64,000 nt of DNA from Sporomusaceae bacterium (GCA_031460455.1 JAVKTQ010000011.1:56924-120923), one strand, 5' to 3'. Positions 7,795-15,580 are shown, counted from the first letter of the stretch. Numbers and translations: made by a program. Notes: generated by a model not told the origin, from the sequence alone.

Positions 7795-8220
7795 TTATTT
7801 ATCTTTTTCTTCGTGCTTTTTTAGGTCATATTCAACAATATTCCAAAATACGATTTCACCTATTGAATTCGGTATTACATCTTCCCATTCCTCGAATATT
7901 CTATTATCCCTGGTTAACTTTCCATTGGTATAGGTTATCATTCTTAAGAGTCGTGTTTGTATTTCGTTCGTTTTTGGATTTTGGCACATTTCTTCGTGAA
8001 ATAGCATCACGATAGCCGGGTTATTTTTTAAAACACGACGAGTCCAAAAGTTTGCTTTATATATTTCCCCAGTATCTAAAGTACTATAAAAGTGTTGTGT
8101 ATCAATACTAATCATATATTCTTCGTCATTGTATATTGTATACCATCTAATTTCCGCATAACCTAATACCACCCCCCAAAAACATATTAAAAACACGACT
8201 GAACTTATAATCTTGGACAC
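7795..8220 (-). CDS. Small secreted protein, surface-adhesin-E-like
   Basis: 141 residues if the GTG at 8220 is used; it has AGAGG 7 bp upstream and gives a clean signal peptide (SKIISSVVFLICFWGVVLGYA). A longer frame reaches an ATG at 8340 but would put 40 residues before the signal. The mature part (WYTIYNDEEYMISIDTQHF ... VLKN ... WNIVEYDLKKHEEKDK) resembles the small exported proteins with a Surface-adhesin-E-like pattern that are common in Negativicutes. It ends 138 bp from the short recombinase gene and sits in the slot between the right cargo repeat and that gene. Function is unknown; the family likeness is a guess from pattern. Confidence 0.55.
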   Translation of the reverse strand: MSKIISSVVFLICFWGVVLGYAEIRWYTIYNDEEYMISIDTQHFYSTLDTGEIYKANFWTRRVLKNNPAIVMLFHEEMCQNPKTNEIQTRLLRMITYTNGKLTRDNRIFEEWEDVIPNSIGEIVFWNIVEYDLKKHEEKDK

Positions 8221-8394
8221 TTTTAAGCCTCTACATTTTAAGAAAAAATTATCGAATGGAAATGTATTACCCCGAATCAATTTCGTTGTCAATACCTTCA
8301 TCGTCGCCACTTTATTTCTCTCCATTTTGCATAGTATCACATATACTATATTCGTGGAATTTCATCTTAAATACTAACGTCGTTTTATTGACCT

Positions 8395-8949
8395 CTATTT
8401 CCCCAGATTTAAATTAATATAAACATTATCTAACTCTTCCTTCGTTATCCCAATGTACGCAAGTGTTATTGAAGGTGCGGAGTGATTCAGCAGCTTCTGT
8501 ATCCGTGTAATATCTACTCCTTGCTGATGGGCCCAATATCCAAAGGTCTTCCTAAGTGAGTGTGTACCGATGCAATCCTTAATGCCCACGTGCCTTGCAG
8601 CATCGTTAAGCACCCTGTAAGCCTGTATCCGGGATATAGGTGCCCCACCCTTACGGCTAGGAAACAAAGGCCCTACAGACAATCCTAAAGCCTGTAGATA
8701 CTCATTGATAACTTTTTTACAGATATCTGACAGGGGGAAGTCCTTAGTCTTCCCCGTCTTCTTTTCCCGAATCGTGATACGATCCTTACCCTTAACATCC
8801 TCAACGCGTAAAGCCAGAAGGTCAGAAATGCGTAAACCACTATTTATGCCGAGTATGAATAGAGCATAGTCCCTTATATTGTTTCCCTTAAGATAATATG
8901 CCATCCCCTTAATCTGCTTGTCACTCCGAATAGGCTCTACGTATTCCAT
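8395..8949 (-). CDS. Short tyrosine recombinase
   Basis: 184 residues, essentially only the catalytic domain. Catalytic residues are visible in order: arginine in SGLRISDLL (~36), HSLRKTFG (~130, histidine and arginine), histidine in LLNHSAP and the tyrosine in LAYIGITKEE (~164). The ATG at 8949 was chosen over the frame start at 8967 because TTAGGGGTGA lies 5 bp before it. Such compact recombinases are common on Firmicute plasmids and phages and may resolve multimers or move DNA. Its 3' end is the place where repeated remnants and cargo genes accumulate, and inverted repeats stand just upstream of its start. Confidence 0.85.
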   Translation of the reverse strand: MEYVEPIRSDKQIKGMAYYLKGNNIRDYALFILGINSGLRISDLLALRVEDVKGKDRITIREKKTGKTKDFPLSDICKKVINEYLQALGLSVGPLFPSRKGGAPISRIQAYRVLNDAARHVGIKDCIGTHSLRKTFGYWAHQQGVDITRIQKLLNHSAPSITLAYIGITKEELDNVYINLNLGK

Positions 8950-8967
8950 AACATTCACCCCTAACAC

Positions 8968-9008
8968 AATGTAACTTACTATAGTAATATCCCATAATAA
9001 GTTACATT
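8968..9008. repeat. Inverted repeat upstream of the short recombinase
   Basis: Arms AATGTAACTTA (8968-8978) and TAAGTTACATT (8998-9008) are a perfect 11-bp inverted pair with a 19-bp spacer. The same AATGTAAC core recurs at 9086-9116. It overlaps the recombinase promoter region, so it may be an operator or a recombinase binding site. Confidence 0.7.
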
Positions 9009-9085
9009 ATACCCTATGGCATATTGGATCATTTTTTCCTGGTAATCCGAGAACCCTTATACTTACTGCATCCGCAGGTTTCTCT

Positions 9086-9116
9086 TAATGTAACAAAATG
9101 CGTTTATGTTACATTA
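9086..9116. repeat. Second inverted repeat with the same core
   Basis: TAATGTAACA (9086-9095) and TGTTACATTA (9107-9116) form a 10-bp inverted pair around an 11-bp spacer. The core is the same as at 8968-9008, so four copies of AATGTAAC stand in alternating orientation within 150 bp. Confidence 0.7.
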
Positions 9117-9127
9117 CCTGACACTGG

Positions 9128-9141
9128 GGGGACTAGTCCCC
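9128..9141. repeat. Perfect palindrome GGGGACTAGTCCCC
   Basis: A 14-bp GC-rich palindrome in an AT-rich intergenic stretch, 12 bp from the preceding inverted repeat. It may be a protein binding site; nothing identifies the protein. Confidence 0.55.
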
Positions 9142-9242
9142 GGTTAAGTAATATTCTCTGAATTCTCAATATAAAACCTCTAATGCATGGTATAAAAGAT
9201 AAGTATGCATAATACTATCCAGGTTAAATAATGATATACCAC

Positions 9243-9599
9243 TTAATCTATATCACTTCTTTGATAATCATCATACCCTTGTATTTTTACTAATACTCCA
9301 TTTTTGTCACGGTTTACATAGATATAACCGTTTTTTTGTAACCAATCAAGCCTTCTTAACAAAGTTGCCTTACTAACTTGAAAATCTCTTAAGAGTCTAT
9401 CATATTCGCCATAAAGCTCTCCACGATTAATTGTTCTTTCATAAAGCATTTTAGTCTCTGGACTTGCATGCACTAGGCAATAGATAAATGTTATAAAAGC
9501 ATTATTGTTTAAGTTCTCTATTAATTTTAAAAACAATTCTTCTTTAATTAGGATCGGGTAAATCTCATCTATTTTCTCAAACTCTTCACAATTTAACAT
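9243..9599 (-). CDS. Small winged-helix DNA-binding protein
   Basis: 118 residues. The second half (LLRDFQVSKATLLRRLDWLQKNGYIYVNRDKNGVLVKI, quoted in parts) has the helix-turn-helix plus wing pattern of a winged-helix domain: recognition helix around KATLLRRLDWLQ and a two-strand wing with YIYVNRD and LVKIQGY. The N-terminal half is helical. AAGGGAG stands 8 bp before the ATG. It lies between the helicase-like gene and the short recombinase on the same strand, so it could be a replication or transcription regulator of the element. No closer family is recognised. Confidence 0.6.
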   Translation of the reverse strand: MLNCEEFEKIDEIYPILIKEELFLKLIENLNNNAFITFIYCLVHASPETKMLYERTINRGELYGEYDRLLRDFQVSKATLLRRLDWLQKNGYIYVNRDKNGVLVKIQGYDDYQRSDID

Positions 9600-9757
9600 T
9601 TAATTTTCTCCCTTGAATTTTTCAGGATTCGCGATGAATTGTATCGTTATAGTCACAAACTTGCGTGTTAGAGCCTTCTAAAGCTTAAAACAAGTGCAGG
9701 CGATAAAGTTTATAAAGTTTTGTAGCGTTGACCTCTCCTGCTCGCTACGCTCGCAGG

Positions 9758-9781
9758 ATGCGGCTACGCCGCATTTTTTTT
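9758..9781 (+). terminator. Plus-strand terminator in a minus-strand gene block
   Basis: ATGCGGC / GCCGCAT stem with a three-base loop and a run of eight T on the plus strand; a second hairpin (TCCTGC...GCAGGA) precedes it. Both neighbouring genes are on the minus strand, so this would end a plus-strand transcript arising in 9600-9750. Confidence 0.6.
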
Positions 9782-9880
9782 GCGTAAGAGTTAAAGACGT
9801 AATTATATTTACTTTAACAAATTATTCAACAAAGTGAGCATTAACGCTGGTTGTACGACTCGCTTAGCAGATTTTTTCAC

Positions 9881-11092
9881 CTAAAATATTTCTTTGTTTT
9901 TATAACCTAGCCATCGCATTAACATGAGCCGCATTCTTCGAGAAGGTATATAAAGATTAATAGGTTTACCCTCCCTGATAGCGGATCGAAATAAGAATTG
10001 AAGTAGGTATGATAGTGCAATACCACGATCATTTATTTTAATGTTGAACTGCTGAAAGTATTTTGCTATGACCGGATTTATAAATAAGTTTATCAGATAA
10101 GCAATATTGGTTTTATGCGAGTATTTATTGGTACTGCGTGCATTACATGCCAAGAACCCTTTACTATATCCTTCTCCTTTCACTAGCGTACTGAACTCAT
10201 TAAATACCGTCCAAAGATTTTGATCAGATTTACCTTTTACAATATTCCCGAAGTAGTTTCGAGTATTGTTCTTTATTACTATTACATTAGTCTTTTTGTT
10301 TTTCCGATACCAACTTTTACTCAATACAAAATTACTTTTGTCACCCATACTGTTTAAATGACCTTGGTAAATATTTATGAGTGGCTTTACTTGACTTGTA
10401 TCATATTGCTGCCCATCATGTTCAATCAAATGATATTTATTATCTTTATCTTCAGCCCTCCACAATTTAAAATATTTATATTTGATTTTGAACTGATCGA
10501 AGTAATATCGCTGCTCTTGATATTTGAACATGTATGTGAGGATATATACTTCTTTGAAGCATTCAAATACGGCATGCGGAAAAGTCCATACGAGTGCGTA
10601 ATCTCCGCAGGCTATTAAGTTACCATCCAATGCCATTTGCTTTATGTCGTTGTATCTACTGTCACAATCAATGTCACGCCATATTAATTGATTGTTTTCA
10701 TCAATATCTGCAAAATGTTTTAATATTACATTTTTTAATTCACCTTTCTTGAGTTTTACTTCTTCCAGTACATTGAATACCTCGTCCAATATTAATGAAT
10801 AATCCCATTTGTTTAATAGCTGGATTGTTTCAGCAGTACTCATCTGAAATAGCGCATGTGTACTTACAATGTTTTTGCCGTCCTTCAATAGCTTGAGCAG
10901 GTTCCCCCTCTTCCCTCCTCCCATGTTTTGCGGTTCATAGAAATGCAGCCCTGGACAACTTTGCTTAATCCTCTCGACCTCTTCAAGAAAGGGAGTAATG
11001 TAGATATACCGTAAATATGGGTTGTCATTCATCTTCTGAATCGCCCAGCTTGTCTTACCACTCCCCATAATCGAGTCGATGATTTTAATCAA
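9881..11092 (-). CDS. Phage-type P-loop helicase-like protein
   Basis: 403 residues. Walker A (SIMGSGKTSWA) lies at residues 7-17 and a Walker B-type DEVF (YSLILDEVFNVLEE) near residue 100, with motifs like YITPFLEEVERIK (Ia) and NIVSTHALF between them, so the N-terminal half matches the DEAD-like superfamily 2 helicase core. The C-terminal half is basic and contains FNEFSTLVKGEGYSKGFLACNARSTN. It resembles replication or origin-binding helicases of phages and small integrated elements. The start is a TTG preceded by GGGGAGGG at 5 bp. Probably part of the replication module of the element; the exact family is uncertain. Confidence 0.6.
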   Translation of the reverse strand: MIKIIDSIMGSGKTSWAIQKMNDNPYLRYIYITPFLEEVERIKQSCPGLHFYEPQNMGGGKRGNLLKLLKDGKNIVSTHALFQMSTAETIQLLNKWDYSLILDEVFNVLEEVKLKKGELKNVILKHFADIDENNQLIWRDIDCDSRYNDIKQMALDGNLIACGDYALVWTFPHAVFECFKEVYILTYMFKYQEQRYYFDQFKIKYKYFKLWRAEDKDNKYHLIEHDGQQYDTSQVKPLINIYQGHLNSMGDKSNFVLSKSWYRKNKKTNVIVIKNNTRNYFGNIVKGKSDQNLWTVFNEFSTLVKGEGYSKGFLACNARSTNKYSHKTNIAYLINLFINPVIAKYFQQFNIKINDRGIALSYLLQFLFRSAIREGKPINLYIPSRRMRLMLMRWLGYKNKEIF

Positions 11093-11389
11093 CCGATCCC
11101 TCCCCTCTAGATTCTCGATTAAACCATACCATTAATATAATAATTTCGAAAACCATATTTTTCTAATTTTATTTACCAAATTCGCGGTTATGGATAATTA
11201 TATATAACCAAAGTGAATATGCTAGTTATATGGCAATTTTTACCGAGAATATTATAAGGCAAATTGCGGGTTTACAGGTTTTATTAATATAACCAAATAT
11301 AACCAAGATTTTATTCTTATGTGAATTAGCTAGTTTAAAAACAGAACCGCGAAAGGGCAATACCTTCGCGGTTTAATCTGATTGGCTTT
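11093..11389. other. AT-rich non-coding stretch with TATAACCAA repeats
   Basis: Three direct copies of TATAACCAA stand at 11203-11211, 11288-11296 and 11298-11306, the last two spaced one helical turn apart. The stretch lies between the integrase and the helicase-like gene, both transcribed leftward. It could be an iteron-type origin or an operator array for the element; no gene is visible. Confidence 0.45.
11335..11373 (-). terminator. Terminator of the integrase gene
   Basis: AACCGCGAA (11345-11353) pairs with TTCGCGGTT (11365-11373); on the minus strand the hairpin is followed by CTGTTTTTAAA. It lies 17 bp after the integrase stop. Confidence 0.7.
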
Positions 11390-12322
11390 TCATCTTTTTA
11401 TTTTATTTAACCTATGTTGTTCGGATAACAGCGTATTGATTGGGCTTGCTTGGGCGTGATTATTGCTTATATCAGCCTCAACAAGTTGCACATATACTCG
11501 TGTCATTTCCATCGTAGTATGGCCCAAAATAGCCTGTAAGCTGAATGCGTTACCATTATTTCTGATATACCAAAGAGCAAAAGTATGTCTCAAATCATAG
11601 AGAGTAACCTTTGTTCCTAATCGCTTGGAATATTGACGGAATTGATACTGCATAGTTTTGTGGGATAATTGCTCACCCTCAAAACCGCAGAATATATACC
11701 CATTCTTTTCCCATTCATCATGTCGGACCGCAATCAATTTTTTAATAGCACTTATTGTGCCTTTTGATAACGGCAAAAACCGTTCCTGGCGGGTTTTACT
11801 GATCTCCGGCCGAATCCATATAAGAGTCTCCCTAAAATCGCTTATACGCAGTTGTAGGGCTTCGTACGGCCTTATGCCAGTATCCAATATCAGAATCATC
11901 AATACCCAATTACGAAACCCGGCAAAGGTCTTCTGATCCGGGAGTTTTAAAAGCTCTTTTATCACTGTTTTATCTAGGTCAACTATTCGCCTTGTATGCT
12001 TTTTATACTTCAATCCCTGGCAAGGGTTCTCTTTAAGTAGCTCCATCGCAATGCAATGTTTAAAAAACCGGGATAGAATGGACAATTGTTTATTATAGTA
12101 CTCATTGCCCTTACCGTCGGTTAGGAATGTCCGTACTGCTTTGCCTAGTTCCTCCCCCTCATCAAATCCACGTTTATAGTACTGAAAGAACTTGTATAAA
12201 GTAAATTCAATAGCTTCAATTGCAAATTTGCCTAACCCCTCCAATCTTTTTTCATTAACGAATTCACCGATTAAATCCTGCACCTTCAGCTTGTTTTGCA
12301 TTTTTCTAACGGTTTTGGACAT
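11390..12322 (-). CDS. int: Tyrosine integrase of the mobile element
   Basis: 310 residues. An N-terminal SAM-like core-binding domain (about 12-105) precedes the catalytic domain with arginine in DTGIRPYEAL (~150), the LRHTF box (~241), histidine in ILGHTTMEMT and the nucleophile tyrosine in RVYVQLVE (~276). The usual HxLRH box reads YDLRH, so the first histidine is a tyrosine. AGGAGGT stands 8 bp before the ATG. The gene lies 129 bp from the right attachment repeat and points away from it, as is usual for integrases that insert at a gene end. It is the best candidate for the enzyme that integrated the element into the acetyltransferase gene. Confidence 0.88.
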   Translation of the reverse strand: MSKTVRKMQNKLKVQDLIGEFVNEKRLEGLGKFAIEAIEFTLYKFFQYYKRGFDEGEELGKAVRTFLTDGKGNEYYNKQLSILSRFFKHCIAMELLKENPCQGLKYKKHTRRIVDLDKTVIKELLKLPDQKTFAGFRNWVLMILILDTGIRPYEALQLRISDFRETLIWIRPEISKTRQERFLPLSKGTISAIKKLIAVRHDEWEKNGYIFCGFEGEQLSHKTMQYQFRQYSKRLGTKVTLYDLRHTFALWYIRNNGNAFSLQAILGHTTMEMTRVYVQLVEADISNNHAQASPINTLLSEQHRLNKIKR

Positions 12323-12361
12323 AAAAATACCTCCTGTCGGTCAGACAAGAGGCACTTTCAA

Positions 12362-12376
12362 TACTCCCCACAACAG
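12362..12376 (+). repeat. Arm-type direct repeat, right element end
   Basis: Second copy of TACTCCCCACAACAG, identical in sequence and orientation to 3685-3699. It lies between the integrase start and the right attachment repeat. A partial relative (ATCCCCACACAAG) follows at about 12391-12403. Confidence 0.6.
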
Positions 12377-12441
12377 ACAATTTTGATACATCCCCACACA
12401 AGCTGTAAAGATTATACCTCAAATGCCCTCAAACCCTTGTG

Positions 12442-12909
12442 CTACGCCAGTTCCTTAATCACAGCTATTTCATCACAGTTGGGGAATTTGGGGCAGTTGA
12501 TACATTCTTTCCAGACCTTGTGAGGGAGTTTGTCTTTGTTGGCTTCGGAGAAGCCCTGTTTGGCAAAGAATTCCGGTTGGTATGTGAGAGCGAAGAGCGT
12601 TTTTACGCCCAGTTCTATGGCTTCTTCCGTCAACTTGGCGACCAGAACGCGACCGACGCCTTTCCTGACAACTTCCGGGGCAACGGCCAGGGCCCGTACT
12701 TCGGCTAGTTCGTCCCAGACCAGATGGAGCGCGCCGATGCCGACGATCCGGCCGTCCTCTTCGGCGACGATCATATCTCTGAGAGTCTCGTATAGGACGT
12801 TGCGCGACCGGGCCAGCATAAGGCCTTTTTCGGCATAATCGTTGACCAGTTTATGAATAGCCTCGACATCTTTGAAAGTAGGCTTGCGGTAAATCATAGC
12901 GGTTGTCAT
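12442..12909 (-). CDS. GNAT N-acetyltransferase with element-regenerated 3' end
   Basis: 155 residues, ArgA-like GNAT fold: VEAIHKLVNDYA at the start, acceptor strand GRIVGIGALHLVWDELAEVRALAV, then the acetyl-CoA loop VVRKGVGRVLV and the C-terminal strand TLFALTYQ followed by FFAKQGF. The C-terminus carries a conserved-looking CINCPKFPNC motif that could bind metal. Similar short proteins are annotated as N-acetylglutamate synthase-like acetyltransferases; the substrate is not proven. The last ~35 codons lie in the right attachment repeat, so the element replaced them without breaking the frame. The native end read IKEI and stop; the current one reads IKELA and stop. The ATG at 12909 is close to its GAGGGG site; an ATG at 12897 is possible. 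Confidence 0.8.
   Translation of the reverse strand: MTTAMIYRKPTFKDVEAIHKLVNDYAEKGLMLARSRNVLYETLRDMIVAEEDGRIVGIGALHLVWDELAEVRALAVAPEVVRKGVGRVLVAKLTEEAIELGVKTLFALTYQPEFFAKQGFSEANKDKLPHKVWKECINCPKFPNCDEIAVIKELA
12451..12555. repeat. Right attachment-site repeat (attR)
   Basis: Aligns to 3512-3616. Here the repeat is the functional 3' end of the acetyltransferase gene. The gene upstream of it is GC-rich host DNA, whereas the codons inside it (for example ATAGCTGTGATTAAGG) are AT-richer, which fits a 3' end supplied by the element. Confidence 0.8.
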
Positions 12910-13105
12910 CTCCCCTCTTCGTATAATTATACTAACACTTTAATAATTATTCAATATATTTTTGTTGTTGGATTTTGCTTATGCAGCTATAACTAATTTT
13001 TGTGGCACGTGGCCCGTTACTGATAGAATCACAGCCGGTATTATGTTAAAATTTAGACAAAGTGTTTGATGTTTTGCTGATTTCTGAAGGAAGGTGTTGT
13101 TTTAA

Positions 13106-14290
13106 TTGGATGCCCAAATTCGCCTGGCTACCGTCGGCAGCTCGCAGATTGTCGCTGATGAATTGCTCGATGCCGCCCACCATCTGCTCGGGAAGGAGCT
13201 CGGCGGCCGAGGCTATGCCATCGGCGACGTAAGCGACCATAACATTGCGGATCTTTTCATCTGCCTGCCTACGCGGGTAGAAGAGGCGGCCAAGAAGATC
13301 CCCCGCGACAAGATTGTCTCCCTTGAGCTTATCCCCGATGCCTTTTTTTATGTAAAAGTTGCGATGCTGCCTGTCGGCAGCCAGGTATCCGTTTTCAACA
13401 ATAATACGGCTCAGGCGGAAGCAATAGCGAAATACTGTCAGCAGCACGGCGTTACCCACATCAACTACAATTACCTGCCGTACAGCGAACTACCGCAGGA
13501 AGAGCTCGGCGCCAAGCTTGAGACGGCGCGTTACATAATCGGCGCGGAGCGCATCGTCGGCGCCGGCGGTGTCCTGCCGGCAAAATACGGCGCCTACATG
13601 AGGCCCGACGCGACCGTCATCGGCGCTACCCGCATCGCCACAACCGATTCGGTCTGCGCGCTGATGCGCTGGATTACCCTTTATAACCACAAGCGCGTGG
13701 CGAACGAGGTCGCCGCCCTGACAAGCACCCTTAACGGCCAATTGCAGGAGTTCGCGGCAGCGGCCGCCGAGGTATCGCGCTCGATCACCGCCAACTCGTC
13801 GACAATCAACGACGTGGACGCCCAAATGAAAGTCGAACTGGCCCGGGTCGACGAAACCAGCCGCCAGTCCGAGGCGCTGGTAGCTTCCACCCGCAGCATT
13901 GGCGGCATCGCCGAGACGATCAAGAATGTCGCCGACCAGACAAACCTGCTGGCGCTCAACGCCGCAATCGAGGCGGCCAGGGTCGGCGAGCACGGCCGCG
14001 GTTTCGCGGTCGTCGCCCAGGAGGTGCGCAAGCTGGCCGAGGAAACCCGCGGCTCGACCGATACCATCCGTAAGTCGGTTAACGAGGTGCAGTCGATGGT
14101 CGGCAAAATCACGCCGACGCTTGGCGCCCTTTCGACGGAGATGAGCGCCAATCAGCGCCAGATCGCCAAAATTGCCGAGACAGCCGCCGAGGAAAGCCGC
14201 GCGGTCGCCGACATCGCCAAGGCTTTGTCAGGCATCCGCGAGATCAGTGACAAGCTGCAGGCCTCGGTGCTGAAGCTGACGGAATGCTGA
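13106..14290 (+). CDS. Cytoplasmic methyl-accepting chemotaxis-like protein
   Basis: 394 residues with no transmembrane segment. The C-terminal half is a chemoreceptor signalling domain; its tip reads [17 protein letters not shown] (~275) followed by [18 protein letters not shown]. The N-terminal ~190 residues ([17 protein letters not shown] ... [16 protein letters not shown]) form an alpha/beta sensor resembling the PrpR N-terminal domain fold. It would pass an internal signal to CheA. The start is a TTG (13106) with AAGGAAGGTG upstream; no ATG is available nearby. It stands alone between the acetyltransferase and nth. Confidence 0.8.
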   Translation: MDAQIRLATVGSSQIVADELLDAAHHLLGKELGGRGYAIGDVSDHNIADLFICLPTRVEEAAKKIPRDKIVSLELIPDAFFYVKVAMLPVGSQVSVFNNNTAQAEAIAKYCQQHGVTHINYNYLPYSELPQEELGAKLETARYIIGAERIVGAGGVLPAKYGAYMRPDATVIGATRIATTDSVCALMRWITLYNHKRVANEVAALTSTLNGQLQEFAAAAAEVSRSITANSSTINDVDAQMKVELARVDETSRQSEALVASTRSIGGIAETIKNVADQTNLLALNAAIEAARVGEHGRGFAVVAQEVRKLAEETRGSTDTIRKSVNEVQSMVGKITPTLGALSTEMSANQRQIAKIAETAAEESRAVADIAKALSGIREISDKLQASVLKLTEC

Positions 14291-14306
14291 AAAATTGAAT
14301 TCGGAA

Positions 14307-14333
14307 GCCACCGCCGGAAGGCGGTGGCTTTTT
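14307..14333 (+). terminator. Terminator of the chemoreceptor gene
   Basis: GCCACCGCC / GGCGGTGGC with a GGAA loop and TTTTT, 16 bp after the stop. The convergent nth gene ends at 14337. Confidence 0.85.
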
Positions 14334-14336
14334 GTC

Positions 14337-14969
14337 TCACTTGAAGGCGCTGGGACATAGCTCTTTGAGCGGACACTGCCCGCAATCCGGGCGGCGGGCC
14401 TTGCAGATTTTACGCCCGTGCCAGATGAGCCAGTGGTGGGCGTCGCCCCAGTCGCGGCGCGGCACGACCTTCATCAGTCCCTCTTCGACCTGCTCGGGTG
14501 TTTTGCCGTTCGCCAGACCCAGCCGGTTGGCCACCCGAAATACGTGGGTGTCGACGGCGATGGCGGGTACGGCGAACAGCTGGCTGAGGAGGACGTTGGC
14601 GGTCTTGCGCCCCACGCCGGGGAGGCGCGTCAGGTCCGCGAACGTGCCGGGCACCTCGCCGCCGTAATCGTTTATCAGCATGCCACAGGCGGCGATCAGG
14701 TTGCGCGCTTTGCCCCGAAAGAGCCCGCAGTCGCGGATACGCTCCGCCAGGCCGTCTTCGCCGAGGGCGAGCATTTTGGCGGGGGTGTCGTAGGCGGGGA
14801 AGAGGCGGGCGGTTATGATGTTGACCCGCGTGTCGGTGCACTGGGCGGAGAGGACAACCGCGACGAGCAGTTCGAAGGGCGAGCCGTATTCGAGGGCGGT
14901 GGCGGCGCCGCCGTAGGTGGCTGCGAGGATGGCGAGGATGCGGTCGCGCGTCGTTTTGCTTGTACGCAA
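14337..14969 (-). CDS. nth: Endonuclease III
   Basis: 210 residues, the normal length for this DNA glycosylase/AP lyase, which removes oxidised pyrimidines. The helix-hairpin-helix and catalytic lysine are in LPGVGRKTANVLLSQ, the catalytic aspartate in AVDTHVFRV, and the [4Fe-4S] ligands in CKARRPDCGQCPLKELC. The start is a TTG with GGAGG 7 bp upstream; the site lies inside the end of the preceding nucleotidyltransferase gene, which stops 2 bp before. It is thus the last gene of the molybdenum-cofactor run. Confidence 0.93.
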   Translation of the reverse strand: MRTSKTTRDRILAILAATYGGAATALEYGSPFELLVAVVLSAQCTDTRVNIITARLFPAYDTPAKMLALGEDGLAERIRDCGLFRGKARNLIAACGMLINDYGGEVPGTFADLTRLPGVGRKTANVLLSQLFAVPAIAVDTHVFRVANRLGLANGKTPEQVEEGLMKVVPRRDWGDAHHWLIWHGRKICKARRPDCGQCPLKELCPSAFK

Positions 14970-14971
14970 GA

Positions 14972-15580
14972 TTAGCCTCCTGGATGTATTGTCGCGTAAA
15001 GGCGCTGTATTTCGTCGTATTCGGCAGGGGTATCGACGTCGAAAAACACTGTTCCATCGGCAACGGGCACAGCTGTGACCTGATCGGGGTGGGCGGCGAT
15101 GATCGCCCTGGCGCCGGCGTCGCCGGTGAGGGCCAGGAGCTGCTGCCGCCAGCGCCCGATGTCGAACAGTACCGGATTGCCGCGCCGCCCGCCGGCGACC
15201 GGGGCGACGATTGACCCGCCGCCGGCGTGATAGGCAGCCGCCAGCGAATCAAGCAGCGCAGGGGTGACAAGCGGCTGGTCGGCGAGCAGGAAGATAATGG
15301 CGCCAGTACCGGGGCTGACGGCATTCAGCCCGGCCTGCAGCGAGCTTGCCTGCCCCGACTGCCAGCGGGGATTGTGAGCCAATCTGGCCGGCAGGCCGGC
15401 GACGGCTGCCGCGACGGCCGCCCGCTTGGCACCGGTGACTACTATCACTTCGTCGACGACCGACCGGCAGGCGGTGGCGGCAACGTGCCACACCAGCGGC
15501 CGGCCGGCGAGCGGCAGGAGCTGTTTGGGGCGGCCCATCCGCCGGGCCGCGCCGGCGGCCAGGACGACGGCGGCGATCAC
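14972..15580 (-). CDS. mocA: MocA-like molybdenum cofactor nucleotidyltransferase
   Basis: 202 residues. The N-terminus IAAVVLAAGAARRMGRPKQ is the nucleotide-binding signature of MobA/MocA-type transferases, and LADQPLVTPALL and FFDVDTPAEYDE match the metal and C-terminal motifs. MocA attaches CMP to the molybdenum cofactor for xanthine dehydrogenase-family enzymes, which fits the hydroxylase genes upstream. The GTG at 15580 overlaps the stop of the MoeA-like gene (GTGA), so translation is coupled; an upstream ATG at 15631 would overlap that gene by 55 bp and is not needed. Confidence 0.85.
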   Translation of the reverse strand: MIAAVVLAAGAARRMGRPKQLLPLAGRPLVWHVAATACRSVVDEVIVVTGAKRAAVAAAVAGLPARLAHNPRWQSGQASSLQAGLNAVSPGTGAIIFLLADQPLVTPALLDSLAAAYHAGGGSIVAPVAGGRRGNPVLFDIGRWRQQLLALTGDAGARAIIAAHPDQVTAVPVADGTVFFDVDTPAEYDEIQRLYATIHPGG

